From Solicoccozyma terricola (Eukaryota > Basidiomycota > Tremellomycetes > Filobasidiales > Piskurozymaceae), in contig BCLD01000012.1 in the NCBI GenBank assembly GCA_001600875.1, positions 174,978 through 238,977 on the forward strand: a DNA stretch of 64,000 nucleotides, written 5' to 3'. Position 1 is the first letter of the stretch. Each line of letters opens with the position of its first letter. The notes below the pieces were generated by a model. It saw nothing but the letters and a program-made list of their open reading frames with translations. It did no database searches and was not told the origin of the DNA. Made by a program: the position numbers and the translations under genes. Shown here in pieces: positions 14,093 to 25,126 of this stretch.

Positions 14093-14742
14093 TCACCCTT
14101 CTGAAATTTTGTACTCTCTCTCAACTTTCCTCAATCTTATCATTTTTCTCAAAATCCCAAATCATATCGAGGTAGATATCGAGGGAGATATCGAGATATC
14201 CAAGAGCGAAAGGACATGTAATGAAAAAAAAAAAAAAATCCAAACATCTGCTCACCTTGAAAACGTTCTCTCTCTCTGCCACCACCAGAAGACGCAGAAG
14301 TAGCACCATATTGAGACGAAGCATTCGCCTCGTACCCATCTTGATAACCAGAGTAACCACCACTTGGACCATCGAATCCACCACCGCCATAACCATTACT
14401 GGGACCATCGTTGAACCCACCACCGCCATACCCACCACTCGGACCACCATATGCACCGCCACCACCACCTCCTCCTCCTCTGCTATCATCACGCCTATCT
14501 CTCTCTATTCCCCTATCTCTCGCTCCTCCTCTTCCTCTCCCACCCACAGAACCTCCTCTTCGTCCTCCACCGTATCCATCTCCACCACCACCACCACCAC
14601 CATCACGTCCTGGACGACCATAAGCAGGTCCTGACGACATGGCTTGTGGGCGAAGAAGATCGTCGTTTAGAAAGAAAGGTGGAATACCTTCATATGAACC
14701 TTGGGAACGGGATGGAGGTGGGAGATGGGGGTAGGGATTCAT
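14093..14742 (-). CDS. Gly/Arg-rich (RGG-type) protein of unknown function
   Basis: Start taken at the Met at 14742 (MNPYPHLPPPSRSQGSYEG), because upstream in-frame sequence is low complexity and runs through (GGGAA)n repeats. After SYEGIPPFFLNDDLLRPQAM the protein becomes almost wholly Gly/Arg/Tyr: GRRGGSVGGRGRGGARDRG, then GGYGGGGF-type repeats, ending RERERFQ. A GTGAGC donor follows; the best acceptor (14101) yields a very short last exon and stop at 14093, but read-through to 14149 is also possible. RGG/GYG domains are common in hnRNP-like and nucleolar RNA-binding proteins; no RRM or other fold is visible, so the RNA-binding role is inference. It is divergent from Rab5, 328 bases between starts. 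Confidence 0.6.
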
Positions 14743-14769
14743 GGTGTTTTGTTTGGCTCGATCGGTGGA

Positions 14770-14800
14770 AGGAAGGGAAGGGAAGGGAAGGGAAGGGAAG
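14770..14800. repeat. (GGGAA)n microsatellite
   Basis: About six tandem GGGAA/GGAAG units lie in the 5' leader of the Gly-rich gene, on the Rab5 side of its start codon. The tract falls in the shared promoter space and is not coding in either gene. Confidence 0.85.
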
Positions 14801-15070
14801 AGGGGCGGAGAGACTGGGTGTGATGTGGATGTGTTGTAAGATAGGCCTGGAACGATGGACCGGATTGAGACTGGTGAGATGTACAGGTGGATGCTGCGTT
14901 GATGGTCTCTGAGATTGAATGTATGGCATGTATGGCATGTATCCGACGAGCCCCCTGACCCCTTTGACAGTGTTGTGTCACGTGAAATGTGGTCAGACAT
15001 CGGTCATCGCATAGCCCCAACCTATCATCCACCACTCCATTCATCCACCACACACAACAGTCTAGCAACC

Positions 15071-16769
15071 ATGTCCAAGGCAAACTCATTCAAGCTCGTT
15101 CTACTCGGTACGTATCGCATCTCCCCTTTTGTCTCTCTCGTCGTCAGTCGGCGATAGATCGCTAAGAATATCCCACACCAAACCCCTCGGATAGGTGAAT
15201 CGGCTGTGGGTAAATCAAGTCTTGTCCTTAGATTCGTAAGTTTTCTTCTCCAAGCCAAATTCATTTCGAACCCGGGGAAAACAGTTTTCGCTGATACTCC
15301 ATTGGACACTCATAGGTACGAGATGAATTCTCTGATTTTCGGCGAGTAGTATTTCCAATGTCCCTCCGAAACCGAGAGACGTGGAAGTTGACGAGATTCA
15401 TACGGGTATTTCATTTAGAGAATCAACCATTGGTATGTCTTGGTCTCTGTCGTATATATGGTGACATATCCACTGACCATCGTCTCCCTTACTTCTCCAC
15501 ACTGTACAACGTCCGACCATCGCTCTACCTCCTAATCCGATCAACTCAATCAGGCGCCGCATTCTTGACTCAATCCCTCCAATTGCCCAATGGTACACCT
15601 ATCAAGTTTGAAATATGGGATACGGTGAGTTGTTCACGTTCACTTTCCAGATGATCATCATGATTTGGAGCAGTAGTTGATGGACGGCGTTTTTTTTTAT
15701 GGTGGTGTTTTCGAGTAGGCGGGTCAAGAACGTTAGTCCGGAATCTTATCAATAGGATCATAGAGAAATCCCTTTGTTGATGAATCCTTCTCTTCTCATC
15801 GTCATCAACCATCTCTCACTTGATTCAATCCGTTCCATCCTCTTTTCAATCTTTCAATCTGTTCGCCTAACCATCCTCCCGAAAATCTCAATGCGGACCT
15901 GGATTTCGTTTCATAACCAACATAGGATACAGATCCCTAGCTCCTATTTATTTCCGAAATTCAGCAGCGGCTGTGATCGTATATGATGTTACACAGGTGA
16001 GTTTTTGTTGCTGTGATGAAAGAGAAAGGTTTGGATGTGGAGATGAACGGTGGGGGAGGTGGAGTGCGAGGGTTGTATTTGCTATTGGAATAGGTTAAAG
16101 AACGGGTGGTTAGGAAATGAGAGTGGGCATCTTGAGAAGGGATAGAAAAATACGGGATGGGATTATGAATGCCGACGAGAGAGAGGGTTGGAAGGAGAGA
16201 TTTTGAAGCGGAATTCAATCTTCATCTTTACTCGTATTCACTAACCAATTATTTTTATTACCTCTACCCGATCAGTCACCCGATGCATCATTCGAGAGGG
16301 CCAAATCCTGGGTTCAGACTCTTAAACGTCAAGCTGATCCAGGAATCGTGATTATGCTTGTCGGGAACAAGATTGATCTATGTTCACAATCAACGAACGA
16401 TCAAGCCAATAATGACGGAATGGATAAACGCCGTGTTTTAAAAGAAACAGCGGAAAAGTATGCAAAGGAGGAAGGATTGTTGTTTGCTGAAGCGAGTGCC
16501 AAGACTGGGGAGGGAGTTTCAGAACTGTTCTTGGAAGTTGGTGAGTTGGGTCTGAGCAGCATAATGTGCAATTGGGGGTTTGGACAAGGTGGCTGATAAT
16601 CTCATTTGTTCACACGCCCCCCCCCCCCCNCCNTCCAAAAAAAAAAACAGCCCAGAAACTTCCTGTCCGATCAGGAGATGCTGATGATCTTCCAGGAACG
16701 ACAGGTGCGAAACGGGGTGTTAACTTGGGCGTAGATGGGAAAGGCGTGAGAGATGCCTGTAATTGCTAA
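15071..16769 (+). CDS. VPS21: Rab5-family small GTPase (early endosome)
   Basis: Rab5 controls early endosome fusion and vacuolar protein sorting. All G-motifs are present: P-loop GESAVGKSS, effector RESTIGAAFLTQS (the Rab5 signature), WDTAGQERYRSLAPIYFRNS, NKID, EASAKTGEG. The C-terminal DACNC is a CXC geranylgeranylation signal. Nine exons were traced: 15071-15107, 15195-15235, 15316-15341, 15419-15432, 15554-15624, 15719-15731, 15926-15996, 16276-16540 and 16651-16769. Two exons are 14 and 13 nt. The intron 15342-15418 must start with GC to keep FRESTIG in frame. The intron before the last exon has a poly-C run with two unresolved bases. Ypt5/Ypt51 are synonyms; Rab7 or Rab11 are excluded by the effector sequence. 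Confidence 0.96.
16611..16635. other. Poly-C run with unresolved bases in a Rab5 intron
   Basis: A C-run with N at 16630 and 16633 is followed by an A-run and then the CAG acceptor at 16650. It occupies the polypyrimidine-tract position of the last Rab5 intron. The exact length is unreliable. Confidence 0.8.
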
Positions 16770-17088
16770 GTTGCAAAAGGAGCCTCTGGAGTTGTAATTC
16801 TGAATATCGTGTATGTTGTTTAGTATGTTTCGCATTTTCGTATCCCATAGAAGAAAAGGTTGGGAGAAAATGGACCCTGAAGACGCCGAATGGGCTTTCA
16901 TGCGGGCGCGGGCAGCTTCAAATGACCTGAAGTCGACGGATAATTGGGAATAACTTGCTCGCTGACTTCCCGGCTGGGCAATATCTCAGTAGCGAGACGA
17001 GTCCCAGCCTCTTGGAATGTCTTGGGGTTTCACGATCGCAGAACCTCGGCCGTTCAACCAATGTCATTCACACTTGCTCGCTCTCGTA
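16770..17088. other. Convergent intergenic region, no gene seen
   Basis: 319 bases between the stops of Rab5 (+) and the WW-domain gene (-). Short open frames have no recognisable features. It should contain the two 3' UTRs. Confidence 0.6.
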
Positions 17089-20037
17089 CTAGTAGGCTGC
17101 TCTTCCACGTGCATCACGCGGTGCTACAGGTAGAGGGTTAGAGGAGCCGCTCGGTACAGGTCCCATGTTCTCGGCGGGTGGTCCACCGCGTCGAGGGCCG
17201 CCATTATTGAACGGAGGCGGGCGAGCATGTGACTGCTGGAAGTTGGCTGGCCCGCGCGGTACATTTTGCATATGCTGCTGAGTAGCACCATGTCCTTTAG
17301 TAGAATTCAGTGCCATCGAGAAGGCTAAAATACTCACCGAGTCCTCGCGTCTAGGAGAGGGAGCACCTTGCGTTGCGGGAGGAACATGGAGCTGTCGAGA
17401 GGGGTGTACGAAAACCGCTCGAGCGGGATTCATTGGTGGTCCAGCGGGATGTTGGTCAGTTGAGGCGAACTGTGGTCGTACGTTTCTTTGCTGCTCGGTG
17501 GATATTCCCTGCGAATTGTAGGGTGATGGGTCCTGTAAGAGTATACGACGGTCAAATCCTGTCATCTTATGCAGCTTCATCGCGACTCACATCACCCGAC
17601 CTCCCGCCGAATTGCCTTTCTGCCCTTGGATCATCGCGCCTACCATCCTCCACGCGTGCTCTCTTGATCGATTCGTCTCTTCCCATATCATCCCCTCTCC
17701 TCTTTTCGACCGAGTCACGACCCGCAGGCGCAGCTGATGGACTGAAAGCTGCAGAGGCAGTCGACGCGGGACCTGCTCGTTGCTGTGCGGCGGAGTCGTT
17801 CATCGACCACCGTGCAGCTCGACCCGGCCCAGCTGAAGTAGGAGCCACATTGCTGCCGTTCGTTGCCGGTGGTCCTACCAGAAGTACCGAGAACAAATTA
17901 GCACTCAAGCCGAAAGGAAGAACACAAAATGCGACAGCCCACCTTGCGGCCCTCTGGGCCCCCAGCGGTTACTAGGTGCAGACTGACTCGTGCTTGCTCC
18001 CATCGACGGCCCTGAAGGAGGGCGTCCCCCACTAATCCCCATCGGAAACGACGGCTGTCCCGGATTCCTTGGCATAGACGGTGGTGGCGGAGCTCGATTC
18101 TGTATCTCCTCGCTTCCATCAGCGAGTTGCGCGTTGATCTGTGAGACAATGATCTCAGAACTCGCCTGAACGCCTGTTGATCTATCTGTTGATCTATCGA
18201 GGTACATTGGTCGATCCGTTCCGACTCGATTCGGTGCGTTATTGGTTGTTGTAGCAGGCGGCGCATCAATCCGACGGGTTACAAGCGGTTGACCACGACG
18301 ATCGCGAGCTGGAGGTAGGAAATGGTAGAATACCGTTGCGATTGTAAGAAATCCACCTTTTGTCCGTCGAACGTGGAACGTGGAACCGAAGCAGCGTTAC
18401 CAAGAATGAAGAACGAGTATGGCAACACGAGGCCAAGCGGGAAGATGACTAGTAAATGCGCGCGGGCGCCCGAGCGTTCGCCTCAAACGAGCGTCCAAAG
18501 CGTCCAAAGCATCCAAAGCATCCATACACATCCCGCGATTCCGCCTATTTCCGAATGATCGACGAAGTAGAATCGCGAAACACTACCCCAGACTCGACAA
18601 CCAGTAGGGGCTTTTTACCGAGTCCGCACAATTGTTCTTGATTATCACGCGGTTCGAATGAATCTTCCACTCCCGCATCGACCCAATACTAGAGATTCCC
18701 AACCAATGACTTCCGGCGCACGTACCAATGACATTATCAACTTCACTCGCCACACCTGTCGTTCCCATTCCCCCAGGTCCAGATCTCAAATCATGCGGTG
18801 GTCGATCCCTAATCCTATCCATCCCATCCCTTCTATTCTCCTCTATCCGTGGTCGATGAGTATCCGCAGATCTAGATCTACTATTCCTTCTGTTCGCATT
18901 CGATCTTTCATTTCGAGATCGATCATACCATGTGGAATTATCCCTTGATCTTCCTCTATCTGACACCCTGATATCTCTTGAACTCTCCCTTCCGATATCC
19001 CGTCCACGATCTCGATCTGATCGATCATCATTAACACCAGGTCTATAACTATCTCCTCTGACAACCACAGGTCGAGTTGATGATGGTGAATCTGGTCTAT
19101 AAGAATCTGGGAGAGTTAGTCTATCGCGGAGAGGAATTGTGGGACCTCTTGGTGGGATAGTGGTGGTCGTGGTTGTATTAGGGGGTGAAACGGTCCTAGG
19201 TGGTTCTGAAGCGGTAGTCGAGGTCGAAGCTAACACTATCGGTGCCGTTGAATCTTGAGGCGATACCTGTGAGGGTGATTGATCTTCACCTTTCCCCTGT
19301 TGATCAATCACTTCCTTCCTTCCATTTTCGGTTTCATCTTTGATGAGAGGTTTGAAATCAACAGGTAACGGCGCTAATCTCTCAATCAACGGTCTATTTT
19401 TCCCATTCTCCTGTACTCCTCGCTTTGATTTCTCGATCGATTCGTTCGTAGCCGCACTTGAAAGCGGTGGTGTTGTAATACCGGTCAAATCGTGGATTAG
19501 GTCGTTAGGCGAAGGAGGTGTCCAGCTTGTTTGCAAGGTGGAGAGATTCACATAGTAGGGTTGGGCAAGATGGGAGTGAGAGGAAAGGGTTACCCAGGTG
19601 GTGATAGGGTGATCCGGTGTTTGGTTGTTATCCTGCATAGGAGGAACGTTTTTATTAGTACAAGTCGATGAGCGTGTGAGAAGGATTTCCTTGAAGTATT
19701 CTCACGATAAAGGAAGTCGTTGCGCCGTTGACTTGTTCCGGGGTGACAGCTTGCTGAGTCCGTTCTGAAATCGAGATCGGAGGACTCATTATCAGCGAAA
19801 ACTTGATTTCCAACCCTTTGTGCAGTGTGCTTATATCACCACACCCATTCCTGAATACCTCGTAATACCCCCGCACAACACTCACCTGAATGCGTGGCCG
19901 TTCCTACAGCGACATGGTCTTCGGAAGGAGGGTTGTCACGTCCTTGACCACTGGTCGGCTGTGCTGCGTCGGGATCGGGATGAGCCCATGGATCAAAGTC
20001 GTCGTCTACTCCCCAGTCTACTTCGGGGTCTGCCATG
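17089..20037 (-). CDS. WW-domain protein with long Arg/Ser/Pro-rich disordered tail
   Basis: Start is the Met at 20037 (MADPEVDWGVDDDFDPWAH); the exon splices at a GTGAGT donor to ERTQQAVTPEQVNGATTSFI and then to the WW domain. The WW shows both tryptophans and the central aromatic block: TTWVTLSSHSHLAQPYYVN, then LQTSWTPP. Downstream is roughly 600 residues of disordered sequence with DRDRGRDIGRESSRD-type Arg/Ser/Asp runs, a His/Pro-rich part and a C-terminus ending VAPRDARGRAAY. WW domains bind proline-rich ligands, and combination with RS-like sequence is common in splicing and transcription-coupled factors; the specific function is unknown. It is divergent from MED14, 298 bases between starts. 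Confidence 0.72.
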
Positions 20038-20083
20038 GTGAGATGGTGGTGGTGAGTGGTGAGTGAGCGACGGGGTGAGTGAG

Positions 20084-20121
20084 AATGGATGAATGGATGG
20101 ATGGATGGATGGATGGATGGC
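20084..20121. repeat. (ATGG)n microsatellite
   Basis: Around nine ATGG units lie in the 298-bp space between the divergent WW-domain and MED14 start codons. The position suggests it falls in a 5' UTR or promoter; it gives spurious MDGWMDGW-type open text. Confidence 0.85.
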
Positions 20122-20335
20122 TGGGGTGGTGTTGAAGTGTGGAAATGGGTTGGGCGAGAGAGTGACGTGTCAACGAGTGAACACAACTCGCAACACGCTC
20201 AACACCATCTACATCAACCACATCACCCCTCTCACTCCTCAGCCACAGCCACAGCCACATCTCCCCTTGGAATGGCTCACATACAACCCTCATAACCCTC
20301 TTCACCCACCCTTCCGTCCATCGCCATCGAGCGAT

Positions 20336-23300
20336 ATGTCTCATCCATCCACTCCATCGGATAACAATGCCTTTGCATCATCCTCCAAAGTCCGACTCGA
20401 CTCTCCATCCACAGGTCTCACCAACGACCAACAACCGGAATCGATCTCAATCCCACTTGAAGACCATTTCGTACAATTTCGCGAATTGGTGGACAAGTCG
20501 ATGAGGCAGGAATACGATCGTTTGAGGGTATTAACGCACGAGTTGTGAGTTGTTGCCAAACTTGTATTCACACCTTACCTACATAACACCCGACTCCTGA
20601 TACCCACTGTTTCACTCCGCGATTCCCCAACCATTCAGATTACCGAACGCTCCCCTTTCCAAGAAACCAATCCAGATTGCAAACTACTCGAGAATCGCGA
20701 GAGCAAATGTATTACGACTATTAGCTTTATACAGGTGGAAGTTGGAGAGCGATTTGGAGAGCGGCAATGAGGGTGATCAGAGTATTGTAGGAGTTGGAAA
20801 TATCGGAGTGAATGAAACGATAGGGATGAATCGTATGGTCAACGGACCAACACCAAATGGGGATACCAAGCTTGTGAGTTGTTCTGAGAAAAACCCACTC
20901 AGTATCAGTATCAGTTAGCTGATTGTTTTGACTTGCAAACAGGAACCGAACCCGAATAGCATAGTAGGAGTAAAAAGAACGCTTGGGGCGATCAGTAAAA
21001 CATGGGTATGTCTTCCCAACTCCAACCACTCAAACATTCATTTGTTTCAGCCTAATCCCCACCACCCCCATACATCAGACAATCAAGTCCCTTTTCTCTG
21101 CACAAAATGAGCAGTATCAAGTACCTACTAGACTTCTTGAGAAAGCTGCTGCAGATGCGTTCGCGAGGAAAATCCCAAATGCTGATTTGGGAACTGCGGT
21201 GGATGTCTTGATTACTGGAGAATGGCAGAGGGTTCCTACTCGGTATAAAGTGGGTTTCTAAACCCCTGTCTTTTATCGATGTTCAGAGTGAGAAAGCACT
21301 TTGGGCAAAAAGAGAATTAACTGACAAAGAAGCGAAATAGGACATGTTCGAGAAGGAAGTACCAAAAACGAGAAAACAAGTGTTGGATACGTTGAGAGAA
21401 TTAGATAGAGCTTTGGTTTTTCGAATGTCAGTTGATGAAGAGATTCCTCGTCATTTGCGGATAACACGAGTCGGTGAGTTTTGTTTTTTGGGATTTTTTT
21501 TTGCCTCGCTGTTCGACGTGATGGCGAAGGATATGATTTTTGATGATTAGCGTCGTTTTGTAATCAGCGGATGGGAGAGTCTACTTTAGAGCAAAAGGAT
21601 TGTTCAAGTGTTCGATAACGAGCTTGGGTGGTTGGCCATCGAATTTATTCTTGTTAGATTTGGAATTTCTATTTCATGTCAAGGAAGGAACTACTGGGCT
21701 GGAATGTAAGTGTAACAGTTTGACCCTCCTATTCAAACAGAACATCGTTCGCTGATCGATGATTTTGTTTCATAAGCATTCCCGACAAAGATGTCGAAAG
21801 ACACTCTGAATGCTTTCATTGAAAATACAGCGAATCCATTATTGGTCAGTGACCTACCTTCGCCAATAGAGGAAAAAGATGGGAAACCCGAGCAGGCGGT
21901 TGAAAGAAAGCCGCAGAACAAGGCGTTGGTTCGTTTGTTTGACGTGCTTCGTAAGTGGCGTTCATGTTTGCGGTGGTTAGCCGTGACTGACGCCCGCACC
22001 TACCATCAGAAACCACATCGTTGGTCTATCAGATGCAAGCATTATGGAGTCAAGCTCGTCGTTTGGAGAGGTTTGAGTGGAAAGATAAAATTCGATGTTC
22101 TATGGCTCAGGACAGGAAGAGCATGGCGATTACATATTGGCTGTCAGCATATTATCTGCTAGCTACGTCAACTGATGATGCTGACAATGATCCGAATCTC
22201 ATAGACACCGACCTGTTGACCCTAAAGCAACTCTGCCTCGGCCCAAACCTGTCGTTCCACCACCCCAACAACCTCCTCACGGAGGTACAATCACTATCTC
22301 CATTCAACCCGATCGAGATATCCTCGAATCGGTGATGGGACCAGATACCTGCCCGAGGTTGGCACTGACGGTTGACTGGAAGTATGAACCAGGAGCTTTG
22401 GGTTTGCCGATGGAGCATATTTTGGCCCAGAAGGTCTCATTCGAGGTGGTGCGTAGAGCTGAGCAACGCGCTCTCGCCATATGCGTGTGGCTGATAAGAT
22501 CAAAAGCAGGACAACCAACAATTAGATATTTCCACTTTACTGGTCAAGGTCACACAGCATCATGCCGACGTGTTGATTCGAAGCGAGTACGAGTCGGTGT
22601 TGCGGCTTTTGTCTGAAAAGCCAGAGCTGCGAGTCATCTTTGAGACCTTGGAGGACTTCAAGTTGGAATCTATCGGAGGTTCGTTTTCGTCATGCCAGCT
22701 GGCCATAACACGATATTCACCCTTGATTTCCCCTTCAGGCGCCACCTGCATGGCCGTCCGCGTCTACAATACTCACTGGCTTCAGTTTCAGGTCAATCAC
22801 ACGATCGGTGTTCTCGATGTCCGAGAAGCTCGCAGCGCCTTGGTCTCGGGTTTGGAGAAGAGGATTGCCGCTTTGAAGACGATACTCGGGGAGACGCCAC
22901 AGCGACTCTTAGAGCAGATCTACGCTTTAAAGAAACAGGTGAGTGGAAACGAGTTACTGGGACGCCGGAACGCCGTGGCTAATCCTGGTACAACAGTACG
23001 TCCTGGAGGCGCTCGAGGAGAAGCTGGAATATGTAGGAATCAAGCCACTTCACTCTTTGAAGGGAGTGTCACTAGAAGGTGAGTCCATGAAGGCGACGAG
23101 TTCTTCACAAAGCCGACTCTGATGGCGTTGGTCTCCGCAGACCTGGAACGCTACGGGCTGGGCGCTTATATCAACGGCAAGATCCGAACCAAGCAACTCT
23201 ACGTGCTGTCTACCCCGGCTTCCAACTCTCACGCTCTAGTCATAGTCATGCTGGAGCCTGGATTCAGCTATGCTTTCGTCGGCTTGCGACCAGGACCCAA

Positions 23301-24995
23301 CGGACAGACCCAGTTTAGCCAGTTTGCATGGCTGGATGTGGCCAAGATCCTGCGACCAAATGGTAGTCCTCGGCTAGGTCAGCCAAATACCAAATCCGAC
23401 CAGCTTCTCATAAATAACCGCAGTACCATGTAAGTGTCGAGCAAAACACCCGGCGAGTATGCTCGAATGAGCGCCGACCCACACCTTGACAGCTTTGAGG
23501 TGCCATCGTCTGCACTGCGACGCATACATGCCTTCAGCAAGTAAGTGTTACCTCGACTGTTCAGAACCCGCTCTGTTGTCTGACGACTATCCTCCGCAGT
23601 GCCAAGGTCGTCCTGCTACAGCTAGAAAAACAACTCGTTGAACGCAGCATCCCTTACCGTATTATTGAGACACACTCCACCTGCCTGCCTACGATTCAGG
23701 TCAAGGTGAAGGACCTCTTGCCCGGTGACGCTGCCAGCGAGATCAGCATGGAGAACGGATTCATCACGGTGGTGGACTGGGAGGACGTGCATTGCTGCAA
23801 GGTCAGTCCAACCACAACTAATGGTTTCAGTTCTTATTAACCCCAATATCCTGCGCAGGTACAAACTGAGATAAAACTTCGCCGGGCAACTCAGGCCATC
23901 AACGAGATGGACAGCGTACATTCCAATACCGGCCAACTTCCCGGCGTCCGATTTGACAATGAGTCGTCGACACTCATCTTCACTCCAGAGAGCTTGAATG
24001 ATCATGTGGAGCACGTTCTGGCCGCATGGGTATCACTCAGCAAGCTGCTGTTGATCGCGGGAGAAGGTGAGACGCTGTGGTATGCGATAGAGCAATGGTC
24101 GAAGCTGAATCAGGTCAGGCCAATCAGTCAATCGTATCTCCCGCCGCGGAGATATCCCCTCCATCAAACTCGTCTCCTTCAGCTTAGACCGGGTGGTCTG
24201 CGAATATGGCCAGGTGAGAGCAATTTTGAGATTCCTTTTGTGTGAAAGGCGCTGATATCCTCGTGCAGGACCATCGAGCTTGTATTCGCTTCGATCCCAC
24301 TTCCTCCTCCTACGATGTGACATTCGGTCATGCGCAGGCCGGCAGTGAGAATCCTCACAAGCCTTTCCAGGACCGGCTGGTGGACAGCTTCAACGAGGCG
24401 ATGGCGGTTGGATCTGTAGAAGCTGCGTGCATCGAATTCTTTTCGGTGAGCTGGCACTTTCAATCCTGTGCGCCGAGGTCCTCTGCTGAAGATTCTGCGA
24501 GCGCATCAGTACCTCGCCATCAGCCTGCCTTGCCTCAAGCTTATGCGAGATATGCAGGCCGCCGAATGGCCCAAACTAGTCATCCGTGACGTAACGTCGT
24601 GGTTGATGGTATGGCAAGGAGAGAATACTCGGTACGTCTGTATGATGTGCTTTGGCAAGCAGAGGTTGACACTCTCCAACTTTGCCCTCCACAGGTTCGG
24701 CTTCGAGGTCGCCCTCTCGACGCAGTCCAGCCGGTTCCTCCTTTCGGACGCTGCTGAACTCGATGACATTGACAGCGCCATAATCGCGTCGCTGGGCGTG
24801 CTCTCACGCGTCGCCAAATTCAAGGCCTATCTGCAGCGAGCCAAATCGCTCGCCAGGAGCGAAACCTCGGCGATAAACCCAACCCTCACCCTCATTGAAC
24901 TTGATGGCGGAAGCCGTATGCTGTGCGATTTCGCCGGCATCACCGCCATCCTCCCTCACCTCTCGGTCAGTCTAAAGGAAGGCACCATGCCATAG
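20336..24995 (+). CDS. MED14: Mediator complex subunit 14 (Rgr1)
   Basis: MED14 is the scaffold that joins head, middle and tail of Mediator, the coactivator bridging transcription factors and RNA polymerase II. Start MSHPSTPSDNNAFASSS. The conserved N-terminal block appears as ISIPLEDHFVQFRELVDKSM, YSRIARANVLRLLALYRWKL, then TIKSLFSAQNEQYQVPTRLL and DLGTAVDVLITGEWQRVPTR. The next exons encode RKQVLDTLRELDRALVFRMS, RVYFRAKGLFKCSITSLGGW and LEFLFHVKEGT, all typical of the family, then a long less-conserved C-terminal half ending LSVSLKEGTMP. Many short introns interrupt it. Total length appears to be well over 1,000 residues, as expected. No disruption was noticed. Confidence 0.93.
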
Positions 24996-25126
24996 TACAG
25001 ACCGAGTTCTCAAACATTTTACGAGCATCGTAACGACCCCCTTCATCCCACATTCCACCTAGCATATGCGATCGCAATAGCATGTCAACGTAGTATACAA
25101 AAAATTATGCATGTCGTACATCTCAT

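Noticed and set aside
14743..15000. N-terminal extension of the Gly-rich protein to 15000
   Set aside because: The extension translates promoter sequence and the (GGGAA)n repeat, overlaps the Rab5 upstream region, and lacks conserved character; the Met at 14742 is a better start.
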